From assembly GCA_029204225.1 (NCBI GenBank), contig CM055094.1, forward strand, positions 25,661,041 to 25,725,040: a DNA stretch of 64,000 nucleotides, read 5' to 3'. The notes under the pieces are model-generated. The model was given only the letters and a program-made list of their open reading frames with translations, had not been told where the DNA came from and did no database searches. The position numbers and the translations under genes were made by a program. Shown here piece by piece: positions 38,101 through 50,100 of this stretch. Numbering within the stretch: the first letter of the stretch is position 1; each line of letters opens with the position of its first letter. The DNA is from Diphasiastrum complanatum. Lineage: Eukaryota; Streptophyta; Lycopodiopsida; Lycopodiales; Lycopodiaceae.

Positions 38101-41100
38101 CCAGTTGCCATCCGCTCACCCCTCGCTTCCCATGGCCCAAAGGACAGAGCTGCAGATGAGGCAGGGCCTAGTACCCGGCCTGACCCGCCTTATGGTGCAG
38201 GATCTTCGACAGCACCTCCAGCCATGACCATACCGGCACCACATCATCCACCTGAGAGAGGGAGAGGTAGACGGGGCCGCACTACACAGATGGGGGTTAG
38301 GGAGTACTATGTGTCTAGCTTCGTTCCCAGGGCCATGGCAGAGGCAGAGGTTGTCGTTCGACAGTTGTTCTACACCTGCGATTTGCCATTTCATCTAGCT
38401 AGGACCCCGGCATGGAGGAGGGCGATGAGTGCGATTGGGCAGGTGTGGCAGGGGCCATCTTGCGAGCACCTGAGAAGGAAGGGGCTTCTTGATGAGCGGG
38501 CTTCTGTTGACCAGAAGCTAGAGCCTCTCAGGAAGGCATGGGCCCAATACGTACTACTTGCTTTTAACTTTATGCACTCTAAACTCTAAAGACTTTATGA
38601 TGATTGATCTGAGATCATCGATATGTATTATGTATTATGTAGTAATAACTAATAAGTATGTACATTGTAATTTGTACATTAAGTTTTAACTTTCCATACA
38701 TTGTGCCATGTGGTGGCATTGCACATGCGGCATGCCACAATGCATACTTATTACTTGTTAATTGCAGCTAGCTATTTATGTTTAATCATGAATCATGAAT
38801 CATGATTGTAATTTGTCAATATTCAAATGATCATTTATCATTGGGATTTGCCATGAAATTGAATTACAATTTAAGATCTATCCTCTCGGATCTATCATCT
38901 TGTTTTGTCACCTGTAAGTTGTGCAACACTGCAATGTGAGTCGTGACCACGGTCCACTGACTTGTCACCTGTGAACTTTCAACTAGGTATGGTTGCACCA
39001 TCATATCTGATGGTTGGAGCGATACGAGGAGGCGCCACATATTGAATATCCTGGTGTCTTCGTGCATGGGGATGATGTTTCTCAGATCCATCGACACCTC
39101 TGGGGAGGCAGTCACGGGCGAGTACATGTTCTCACATATTCGAGCTGCCATTGAGGAGGTCGGACCACAACACGTTGTACAGGTATATATATTATACTTA
39201 TTACAATTTATGGTTTACCTATAATGTTAAATGGTATTAGGTAATTACTAATTTGTAAATGTCAATGTTGAATGTTCATTGTTCAATGGCGATTTCGGAT
39301 TGATTAACAATGGATTATGGTTCGCTAAAGCAGTTGCCACTTAGCACTTGAGTCTTGAATTCGGAATTCCAAAGTCATGCACATTGCATTGTATGGTTGT
39401 GCAGGTGGTCACAGATAATGCGTCAAACTGCGTCTCCATGGGTAGGCTCGTTAATGAGACCACCCCCACATCTTTTGGACACCTTGTGCTGCACACTGCC
39501 TGGACTTGTCGAGGATGTGGCCAAGATTCCATAGATTGCGGAGGTGGTGCGTACTGCACGGTTCTTGGTGAGATTTGTCACCAAGAAGCCTAGGGTCCTA
39601 GCCATGTTCAGGAGACAGTCCACCTTGGATGTCTTGAGACCTGCCCCCACCAGGTATGCAAGTTGCAGGTTGCAACTCAAATTTGATTCTTGAATGCGCT
39701 TCTGTAGACTGTTGGTAAGTATTTACTGTTTAGTTAGTAGTGGTAAATATTTCATGCAATGATGCATGTGCCATGTATTGTCTTGACTCTTGTCAGAAAT
39801 TAGAACTTAGAATTTGTCACTTGTGCAATGTGCCCTATGCAGGTTTGCATTTATGTTCCTGGTCCTGGAACGACTGCTGAAAGTTCATTAGGGCTTGAGG
39901 CCGTTGATTGGGCGCAGTGGGGGCCGTCACAGGAGCCCAAGAGTAAGAGATTCGAGCGGACCGTTATGTATTCACCATTTTGGGATGAGGCTCGATCCAT
40001 TGTGGTGGGCCTATAGCCCATCTACACTGTCCTGCGCCTTACAGATCGAGAGGGCTGCACATTGGGCCTCTTGTACGAGTTCATGGATAGGTTGGGCGAG
40101 CAGTTGAGGCTTTGCACGACCATTAGCCCAGAGAGGTATATCAAGATTCAAATTTCAAATGTAGTATGTAGACAGTAGTATGCAGTATGTACTATCATGT
40201 ACATTGTACTATATAGTATAATTATTACTATCTTCAATCTTGATTCTTGCAGGCTTGCGGAGGTCCGGCTCCTTTGGTTGAGCAGGTGGGAGTGGTTTCA
40301 TAGGCCCCTGCATGCCATGGCCCACATACTCCATCCACTTTGGAGGAATGAGGAGCAGTTCATAGATAGGGAGCTCAGGGATGGCTGGAATGCCTATATC
40401 TCCTGAGTTTATCCTGATGTACGCGAGCAGGATAACCTGCTGGATGAGCTTCAGATTTTCAAGCAAGAGACCTTGCAGTTCGGCGCTTTTGAGAGAGGGT
40501 AACAAACTGACCATGTGGCATGGTCCATTACAGTTTAAACTTGTTATTTCACATTTTACTGAACAGTTAGTCAATCATATTGTAACTTGTTGGAACTTGG
40601 AACTTGGTTGCAACTTGCTAGTAGTAAGTACTAACTGCTCCTTGAACTGTGATTCAGGCTAGCTACGTCCCGTGTCATGGTGGTCAAAGTTTGGGGTTGA
40701 TGTCCCCAAATTACGTCGCCTTGCCATCAGGATTCTCTCACAGGACTGCACTGCAGTCGCTTGACTGGAGTGTCCATTCCATGATTCACACAAAGAAGAG
40801 GAATCGACTATCATCAGCACAGTTGGAGAGGTTGGTGTACGTACACGCCAACCTGAGACTTTTGGGTAGACTCCAGACCACCGTAGAGCTTATCCAGGTA
40901 ACTTGTAAGCCATAAATCATAATTTCTAAATTCTAACATGTGATCCATCATCACATGTGGCAGGACCCAGTTGGTAGTCAGGACTCAGTAGATACTAAAT
41001 AGATCATACTACATACTACATAGTACTAAGTAGATACTAGACTCAGGACTGTAGCTAAATTTTAACTTTTGTCGGGACTCGGCCCTCCAAATTTTGTCTT

Positions 41101-44100
41101 GATTTCAATGTGCATTGTGACATGTGCGTAGGTTAATCCCGATCTGATCGATGTGGCAAAGGTTCCAGAGTTACCACCGAGAGACCAGTCAGAGGAGGAC
41201 GTGTACGCATTCCTCCATGAGGAGGTCATGTAGAGTGCAGGTGAGAAATTAGGATTGTCTAAGGTCTTGAATTAAATTTTCGAAGTTTGAAGTTACTACT
41301 TATCGTAATTTACTAATTTGCAGGCAATAACACGTTTGTCCCTCTTTTTGTGCACTGTGCAGGGCCTGTCACTCGAGCAGAGCGTAGGAGGAGGGCAGGA
41401 GAGGGTAGCAGCTCCCATGCTCATAGCCCTGAGGACGAGTCTGAGTCTGAGTCTGAGGCATCGTCAGGGTCAGAGTCCTCAGAGGAGGAGGAGTATGAGG
41501 ATGAGGAGTCCGAGGAGGGCGGGGATGAGGATGAGGGGCATCATACCTCTGCCTATGATGAGGATTTCGCAGCTGAGCCTACCACTCGAGAGGCCACAGC
41601 AGGCGCCACAGCACCAGCGAGTGGGAGGAGACTCAGGCGTAGGAGAGCTTAGAGTGCTCACTGCAGCCTGCTCAATACTCTAGTCTATAGATGTTCATGT
41701 CACTAGATGAGCATTGACTCTTGAGCTGTTTACAGTGTGGTATGTACACATCATGATTTATCATCAGACACATCGTGCATTACATTGGTGACCGGACTCA
41801 TGAGGCACGTGGCATATGTATTTGTTATTATGTTATGATTCATGAATCATGATATATTATGGATTCTAGAATCTAATTTCAAGTTTCAAGTTTCTGATTC
41901 CTGTAAGTTAAGTTTTAACTGTAGTATGTACTATGTAGTCTGTTTAATGTTAGTCGATTATCTAATTACTAATGGTTAAAGCCTTAAAGGTTTAAAGTTT
42001 AAACTTTAAAGTTGTACAATTTTGATTTTGGTATTTAAATTTTAATGTATCATGTTAGAAGTTACTAGTTAGAACTTAGTAGTTACATATGTCATATAGA
42101 TAATAGAATGTTCAATGTTAAAACTTCAATGTTGAATGATGAATGATGTAAGATAAATCTAATTTTCTAACCTAAATTTTTTTGGCTTTCTCAAACATTG
42201 TCATAACCTTCTTGTTTATTCTTTTCTCCGATCTCGACATTGCAATTTGCAAATAAGTTTGAACTTCAACTTTCAAGTTTCAACTTTGAAACAAATTTAC
42301 AATTTACAATCTACAATCCTAGTACCTAGTACTTACGTACTACGTAGTACGGTCCTGGGTCTAGACTCTAGACTCTACCTAGTACCTAGCTAGTATCTGC
42401 AGCCTGCCATTATCCATATCACTGATCAGTGGTCACTGTAGTCTGTATCAAACTAGTAAGTGGACCGTGGTCACGACTCACTAGTTAGTAGTTAGAACTT
42501 AGTACTAAGTAGTCAGTGGTCACTAATAACTATAATCTATTATCAGGATTCAGCTCTAGCCTTTGAGCTCAAATTTCAGTTATACTCCAGGCTCCTAATT
42601 TCTAAACCTTGAGTTCCAACCGACAACGTCCAAGTGGCCACTGGCAAGTTCCAACTCGTTACAACTCACTCCACACTTGTCACTCACAGTCCTGAGTCTC
42701 CTTAGCAAGCAGTTGCCAGTGAGCACTTAGATCCGTGTACTTGGGTAGTAAGGGGCCGGGGCCACTAGGCCAGGATATGGTTACAAGTTAGTAGTTACAA
42801 CTTACAACTTGGAACTTTCAAGTTTCAACTTATTGTAGTTCTCTTAAACTTGGGTCATAACGTCATTCTAATTTCTGTAAATTCTGTTTTGAATCTTGAT
42901 ACGACAGGTGACAAGTCACACCGTCACAAGAGATCTAATTATCCTGAATTCTGATATCTGTAAATTTAGAGGAAGATTGAAATCGTTTAGCTATTAAAAT
43001 TTAAGTATATGTACTATCAGTGAATATTTGACTTTTTTTTTGAAGAATTGGAAAAAAAAAGGTTCGAACCGTTTTCCGATTCGAACCTGGCCCGGCGGTT
43101 TGAACCTCAAAGAATCGGTTCGAACCGGCCGGTTCGAATCGACCTGTTCGAATCAAGATGCAACCTTGCTGACAGGAAGAGCAACATGCAGCAGCCTGTA
43201 CCAAATGAAGCATCAACTTCAGAGCCTTCATCATTTCAGCAAAGAAAGAAGCTATTCTGTAAATATTGTAAAAGGACTGGTCATCTCATCAAGGACTGCC
43301 GATCTTTGAAGTACAACAACGAGAAGAAGAAGCAGTTCCAACAACAAGCCAATACTGTTACAGCCAGTCACTCGATCCAGCAACAAGAGGAAGATGAAGC
43401 TGCCTTTATGACCAAGGTTGAAGAACATCAGGATATCGACTCCTGGTACTTGGACTCAGGAGCAACTCAACATATGACTCACCATCGAGACTGGTTCCAA
43501 TGCTACAAGCCATTCACCCACTCAAGAGTTGTACAACTTGGAGACAACTCATCTCATTCTATCGAAGGTGAAGGAACAGTCAAATTCGAGTTTCAGAAAG
43601 GTGATGTAAAGTTGCTGTCCAACGTTCTTCATGCTCCTAACCTTACCAAGAATCTGCTTTCGATAAGCAGAATTACCGATTCTGGTAAAAGGGTTGAATT
43701 CGATACAGAGGGCTGCACCATACTCGATAAGTCTAGGAAAGTTTTAGCTTTCAGTAGATGATGTGGCTATCTTTACAAGCTTAGTCACTGCTATTCGACA
43801 AATAGCCAAGCTCTTCATCATCCACTTCTGAATCGACTGACATGCTTTGGCATTTCAGATTAGGCCATCTAAACTTCAATAGTATTCAGCAAATGTCGAC
43901 CCAGCATCTAGTGCAAGATCTTCCTTCTGTCAGTAAACCAACTTTTCCATGTGAAAGCTGTATTATTAGCAAGCATACTAGAAGTCCTTTTATTTCTAAT
44001 TCAGTTCATACTTCCAAATTTGCTTGATCTTGTCCATAACGACATTTGTGGCCCTATGCAGACTGCTTCCACAAGGGGAGCCCTCTATTTCCTAACATTC

Positions 44101-47100
44101 ATTGATGAGTTCTCTCGAAGGACTGCTATGTATTGTTTGAAGAACAAATCCGAAGCTTTCAAGTTCTTCAAGCAGTTCAAGGCGTCTGCTGAAAATCAGA
44201 CTCAGAGAAAAATCAAGGCTCTACGTATTGATGGAGGGGGAGAATTCATCTCCACCGAATTCAAGGACTTCTGCAAGGACAATGGAATACATCAGCAATA
44301 CACAACCAGCTACTCACCTCAGTCCAATGGCGTAGCTGAGAGGAAGAATCAGACACTCATCGAAAGTGCCAAGAGCATGTTGGCCCATGCCTCTCTTCCA
44401 AAGAAATTCTGGGCAGAAGCTGTTACCACAGCCACCTATCTGCAGAATCGATCCATCACAAAGGCCCTAAATGGCAAAACACCTTATGAGGTATGAACAG
44501 GATCGAAACCATCACTCAAGCATATTCGAGTGTTTGGATGCATTGCCTACGCTCAGATCCCTGCTGATCTAAGAAAGAAGCTGGACGACACTAGTAGAAA
44601 GTTGATTTTCATCGGCTATTCCCTAGACCACAAAGCATACAAGCTCTACAATCTGGACACTCAGAAATCGTTCACCAGTAGAGACGTCATTTTTGTGAAA
44701 GACCGATTCATCGACCACAAGGGGAAGGCTCCATCGACTTCCTATCCCAGAGCCACCAATTCGGAACTCAGCATTGATCAACAACTCGACTCCGACAGAC
44801 CCTCGACAAATTGAACCACATCAGAGGATCGAAGTTCAACCTAGAAGGTCGAACCGATCCAGACAGCCTCCTTCCCGATTCATGGATGATCTATCCTGCT
44901 ACTTTGTGCAGGAACCAAACATTGTTTCAGAGGCAATGTCGACACCTGATGTTGACCAGTGGAAAGTTGCAATGGACATGAATTCGATTCTCTCATCGAG
45001 AATCAACATGGACTATTACTGAGCTGTCAAAGGATCGAAATTCGATTCCATGCAAATGGATATTCAAAGCGAAGTATGATGTTGAAGGAAGATTTAATCG
45101 ATACAGGCCAAGCTTGTTGCCAAAGGCTTCTCCCAGATTCCAGATCTGGATTATTCAAAGACCTTCAGCCCCGTCGTTAAGCTCCCGCCGCCACCTGCTA
45201 GACCTAGCCATTCTTCCAGCCCATCTACATCCTCGCATACCTCTACCTCACCTTCCGTGTCTTAGCAGACCGGATCCACCTCTTCGTCCTCCCCAACCTC
45301 ATCCACGTCCCCTAGCCGAGAGGAGGGAGAAACATCTCCCCGATCTGCTCGCCAACCTGTTGCTCGTGCCACGCGCGCACCTTCGCAGTATACCATTTTA
45401 CCTTTAGTTACGGAGCAAGAGATTGCCTCTCTTCACACCGATGGTTGCCTCGCAGTCTTGACTACTGCAGGTCTCCATAATATGGAAGTACCAATCTTCC
45501 AGGACCTTGCTCTGGTTGAGCAAGCATTTTCCACCTTCTTGGAGCTGAAAGTCCAACAAGTTGACTAGCAGGTGCAGGCCATCCAGGCTGCCCTCAATCA
45601 AATGGTAGCGACTACAGAAGAAGAAACACCGGCCACCCAAAAGTTGCAAAAGAAGCGCGCCAAGTATTACAAGGACCATTCTAGCCGGGTGCTGCAAACC
45701 TAGCAGGACCAACGCAAACTTCATGACGTTGTGCTCAATACCAAGGATACGGAGCTGGTGACCTTCAAACAACTAGATTTGAACAATATTCAAAACTCTA
45801 GCAAGATCTCCCAAGATCTAGATTACAAACTTTAGAATCACAGCACACCAAAATCTAGTCAATTGGAAATTAGACCTTGCTTTGATTACCAAGATAAAAG
45901 CACCACAAATTTGAACCAAATCAAATTCCAATCCAATTACTCCTATTGGAAACCACAAATACCAATGAATCTATCTCTTTAAAGTTGGAATGGATTTGAA
46001 AAAAATGAGAGGTTGTTGTTAAAGTATAGTATTTTGGACCTTACTTGAGCCTATTAATGACTCCCAAGAGGGATTGATTGATTGATTGATTATCAATTGA
46101 ATGCAAAATTAGATGACAAAAACTTGATCTAGATTAGCAATTCTACACACATCAATCAAGAGCAATCATAAATCATTGATCTACTTGAAGATCCAAACCC
46201 CACATGTGTGGTATGACCTTCAGTTTGGCCTGTAGACTGAGAAGAAAGCTAATGACACTTAGTTTTCATTAGAATCACAAAAAATACAAGGCACATAGTG
46301 ATAGAGCTCAAGATTGCCAAATTGCTCTAAAAACTCTAAGGCATTACTATGGAGAATTAAAATGTCTCGTCATCCACATACTATGCTCACCTGATGTCTC
46401 CGATCTTGGTCACCATCCTGCTAGACAAGCCGAACTCCAAAGCATCACCTGCTCCACCTAGCTCCTAGCCTCTACTCGCTCTTTCTGGCTATGTGCCACC
46501 CGACACCATGCCAACGCAAACATATCCCTGAGTCGCCGCTCATGGGATCTTGAGACCACTGTCTCCCTGATCGTACTGAGGTATATGGCTCTGAGTGACT
46601 TCCTCTAGGCTTTCCCATGATCTCACCACTTGAGAATATGCGCCATGGAAATTCCAACACCTGTGCCAAGCCTAGACTCCTGCAAATACAGCCAAATGCA
46701 TGAAAGTTATAGGTAGCTTTTCCATGCCCGTGATGGTAGATGCCTTCCCATCGATGCCAATGTCCAAAACTAGCCCCCTGTTGTGATGCCATCCTGTACT
46801 CCCAAATGAGCACACCATGAAGTCCCCACCATCAGTGTTCCTTCTAGTAGATCGCTAGCAAAACACTCACCATAGTGTTTGCCTTGCGATCACACCCCGT
46901 GCGATCTCCATCAGCTCTCCAACCTAGAGCTGGCTCCCAAAGCTTCACGCTTTGTCCATTTGCGTTTGCAGCTTCCTGATTCCATCATGAATCCCACTTG
47001 TAAGTCCTGTCCATGCCAATGACTCAAGTCCAATATGAAATAGCTGCCCTCTGATGTCATCCTATAGTGCTATCCCTACCAAGTATCCCAATGCCATCCC

Positions 47101-50100
47101 TAATCACAAAGATCTAAGCATCTACCCTGTAGTGCCCACATGTATTCCCCCAAGCTAGCTCCAAGCTACTCCTGTAAATGGTTTTGTTGGAAATTAAGCC
47201 CACAGTTGTCTCCTTGGTGAATGACTAGTTTGTAATTCATGATTCTTCCTGCATGTTTATTGATCATTGATCTAGGGTCAGATGAAACCAGCTTTGGTTC
47301 TACGTTTGCTCATCTGATACCTGCAGGAATCACAAACTTAGACAACCAATTTATTTGAAGAACGTCTACAACGGACTTCCGTCTAATCTCCAGCAAAGGG
47401 TAACCAATCATGTCATAATTTCAAAGTTCAGATGTCAAGTTTAAATAACTTGAAGTCAATGAAGACTTGGCCATCTTCAACGACTTCCACAAAACTTGCA
47501 TTTAGAACAAGTCTGCAGAAATACATTACTTTTTAAACAGTCTGCAGAAATACACTATGTTTTCAACAGCTTTGGCTTTTTTGCATTTCCCCGAAATGTG
47601 ACACTTGCATAGTTCAAAAGCAAGTGCTCAGGCATCTGAAGGCCAATTGAGAATCATGAAGAAGCAGTTCAACACCCTTTTAGAGTTTTCTAGACGACAA
47701 ATCCCCATTCATTTTTTAGTATTTGATTAGATCTCTCTGCCTTTCCTGGCTTCCCCCCTCTCTGATTCGGATCTCATTCATATTTATTAGATTGCATCGA
47801 AGGCCAATAAGTTTTTTTTTGTCTTTGTGGTCCTTACTGGCTTTATCCAGGTTAAGGATTTCGGCTATTTTTGTGATGTTTTCGGGAGTCCTCCGCTCCG
47901 GTTTGTAGTAGGCCATTGTGCCATCATTAATTTTTCGCAAGATCGGCGCTTCCAATTGGAGCTAGTTCACATTTATTTGGGTTGAAGTAGTACTCTTCAA
48001 ATATCCCACCTGGTATCCACTTTGGCATTTGTCAGTAAGGTCTCCACATTGTAATAGGCTTCCAGTACGATGGGATCTAAAGAGTTAGTTGCGTCGGTCG
48101 GGAAGCGGTTGAGCGCTCTTTGGAAATCGATGGCCGTGCTCCAACCCTTTTCTGACTTTATGATTGGCCAATTATAGGCCTCGATGCTTGTAGTCTGCAA
48201 AGCTGACCAAGACCTCCTTCTGGGCATTGGACGATATGATGGATCTGCCCGTAGAAAATCGCAAGAGCCGTAAGATATTCTTTGATGAGCTCTGGGTTGC
48301 ACAAAAGTGCCGCCTTCCTGAGGATGCAAGAGTGAGAGGACATCGGCCGGTTTCTTCATGAGTAGCTCCTCGAGCTTTCCTGGTAGTTTATAGCCAAGGT
48401 TTGAGAAACGTCAAAGGAACAACAAGAAAGTGTTTTTATATCCTACCTTACTCATCTTATCTCATGTATGAGCAATTTCATGTCAATGTGTGAAAATTGT
48501 CAATTTTTTATGAAATTCGTTTTATTGTTCTTCATCAACTTGATCTTGAATGTTCTTTGTTGGTGGAATGGAGCGGAGTAAGCATAAGTATGGCACTTAT
48601 TCACTCATAGGTTTTGAAGATCTCTTATGGTGAGATGGCGATGGATGCTCATTCATGGCAATTCATGTTGCAATCATGTCAAATCAAGTGCAATATGGAG
48701 GAAGCAAACAACTTTGATTTCACAAATGTTTGTTGTTGTTTTACAAACATATTGGAAGCATGAAAACCCATTCATTATGAATCTATGTGCTTCATGTAGT
48801 ATTTTCATCTTGATTTGTAAAATTGGTATAAGAGATAGTGAAGCATCCATTATGAACACTATTCTTTATATCAATCATGAAATCTTTCCATTTTATATTT
48901 ATAGATGCTTAGAGGAAAGATACATTCTTAAGAAAGAGTTAATACTTAAGGTAGAGCAAAGCTATGATGTGAAAATAGCAAGTATAGGAAATGGCACTCC
49001 TTGTTTTCGTGTCGCAGTAATTTTAAATGATAAAAAAATAATCAAAGCATCCGAATCATGGGCCAATAACCATTGTGAGTACCTACACCAAAATGATTCA
49101 TGGAAAAATCACAAAATTGTAACACATTTACACAAATTATAGTAGGCAAACAATCCAAAACTGCCAAGAATCAAGAAATCGAATGTGAAGCTTATCCTTC
49201 ACCATTCCATCTGTATCCTAGAAAAAGCAACGACATCGTCGTTTATGTATCACATATCGTGATCTATGGGTCGTCTCACAAACCCTTAGTTGTCCATTGG
49301 ACCATTTATGATTGATTCTTATCAACTAAATAAGTATGTAATCAACTACCATTCTGGGGACGGGTGTTAGAAGATTCTGGTGAAGATTCTTCTAACGGAT
49401 TCTAGACTGTTCAATGTACTTATTATTGTTCAGGCTGATGAATGTTTTACAGGATGTTCATGTGAGCTATGGTGGGATTGTATCACTCAATTTGAATATG
49501 GAAGAATCAAAACTCAGAAAGAGGATTTTCCCATTGCTCCACTGACAAGACATTTAAAAGTTAAAGAGAGTGCAGAAATTCTGTCAAATGAGCTAGCAGG
49601 GGAAGTTGTGGGCGGTTTAGCTTCCTGAACCAGCATATGATGTGGTGCTGGATTCTTCTCACCTTGTTGGTATGAAGAAAGTTCAACCTTTGATATTGTT
49701 ATAGATGTCGAAAGTGCCTAACGAATATCGAATGAAGGAATCATGCCGCCGAACTACATCTCGACAAGCAGCCAAGAAGGAATTCCAAAATTCAGATTTA
49801 CCGGGAACGCCAATATTAGAAGGTCGACAAGTCGCAGACCGGCCAACAAGCGAAAACAAAGCCCAGCGCCTCCCCAAAGATTTTACGGCGACAGGAATAA
49901 AAGCATGGCCGAGTCGACATAAGATTTAGATCTATTTGTGATATAACGTCAGACACCCTTAGAAGGTGCACTGTACTCGTAAGCCAAAGGCGCGAGAAGT
50001 AGAAATAGATCTAAATACCAATGGGCCAAAAATAAAAAAGACCCAAGTAGTTCTAAATTGGCTCTTAACTTTTTATGATAGTCAAGTTGTTATGGCACAC

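Larger units (their letters stand above)
37889..41652 (+). pseudogene. hAT-family transposase gene, main part (6 or more exons)
   Basis: A spliced hAT transposase. Exon pieces: 37889-37900 (end of the BED exon, donor GTAAAC), 38051 to about 38560, about 38985-39182, 39404 to about 39655, about 39889-40138, about 40255-40497, about 40659-40896, then 41132-41232 and 41362-41652. Domain order: Ala/Pro-rich linker, helical N-terminal domain ([19 protein letters not shown]), DUF659-like domain, catalytic hAT core with VVTDNASN, C-terminal dimerisation region, acidic tail. Stops at about 39568, 40014, 40405 and 40778, plus frameshifts, show it is dead. Its BED exon lies inverted at 34896-35129. Confidence 0.87.

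Noticed and set aside
46472-46813. 113-codon minus-strand frame as a gene
   Set aside because: Composition (many Trp, Gly, His, Ser) is typical of an antisense frame in moderately GC-rich sequence, and it matches no family I know.
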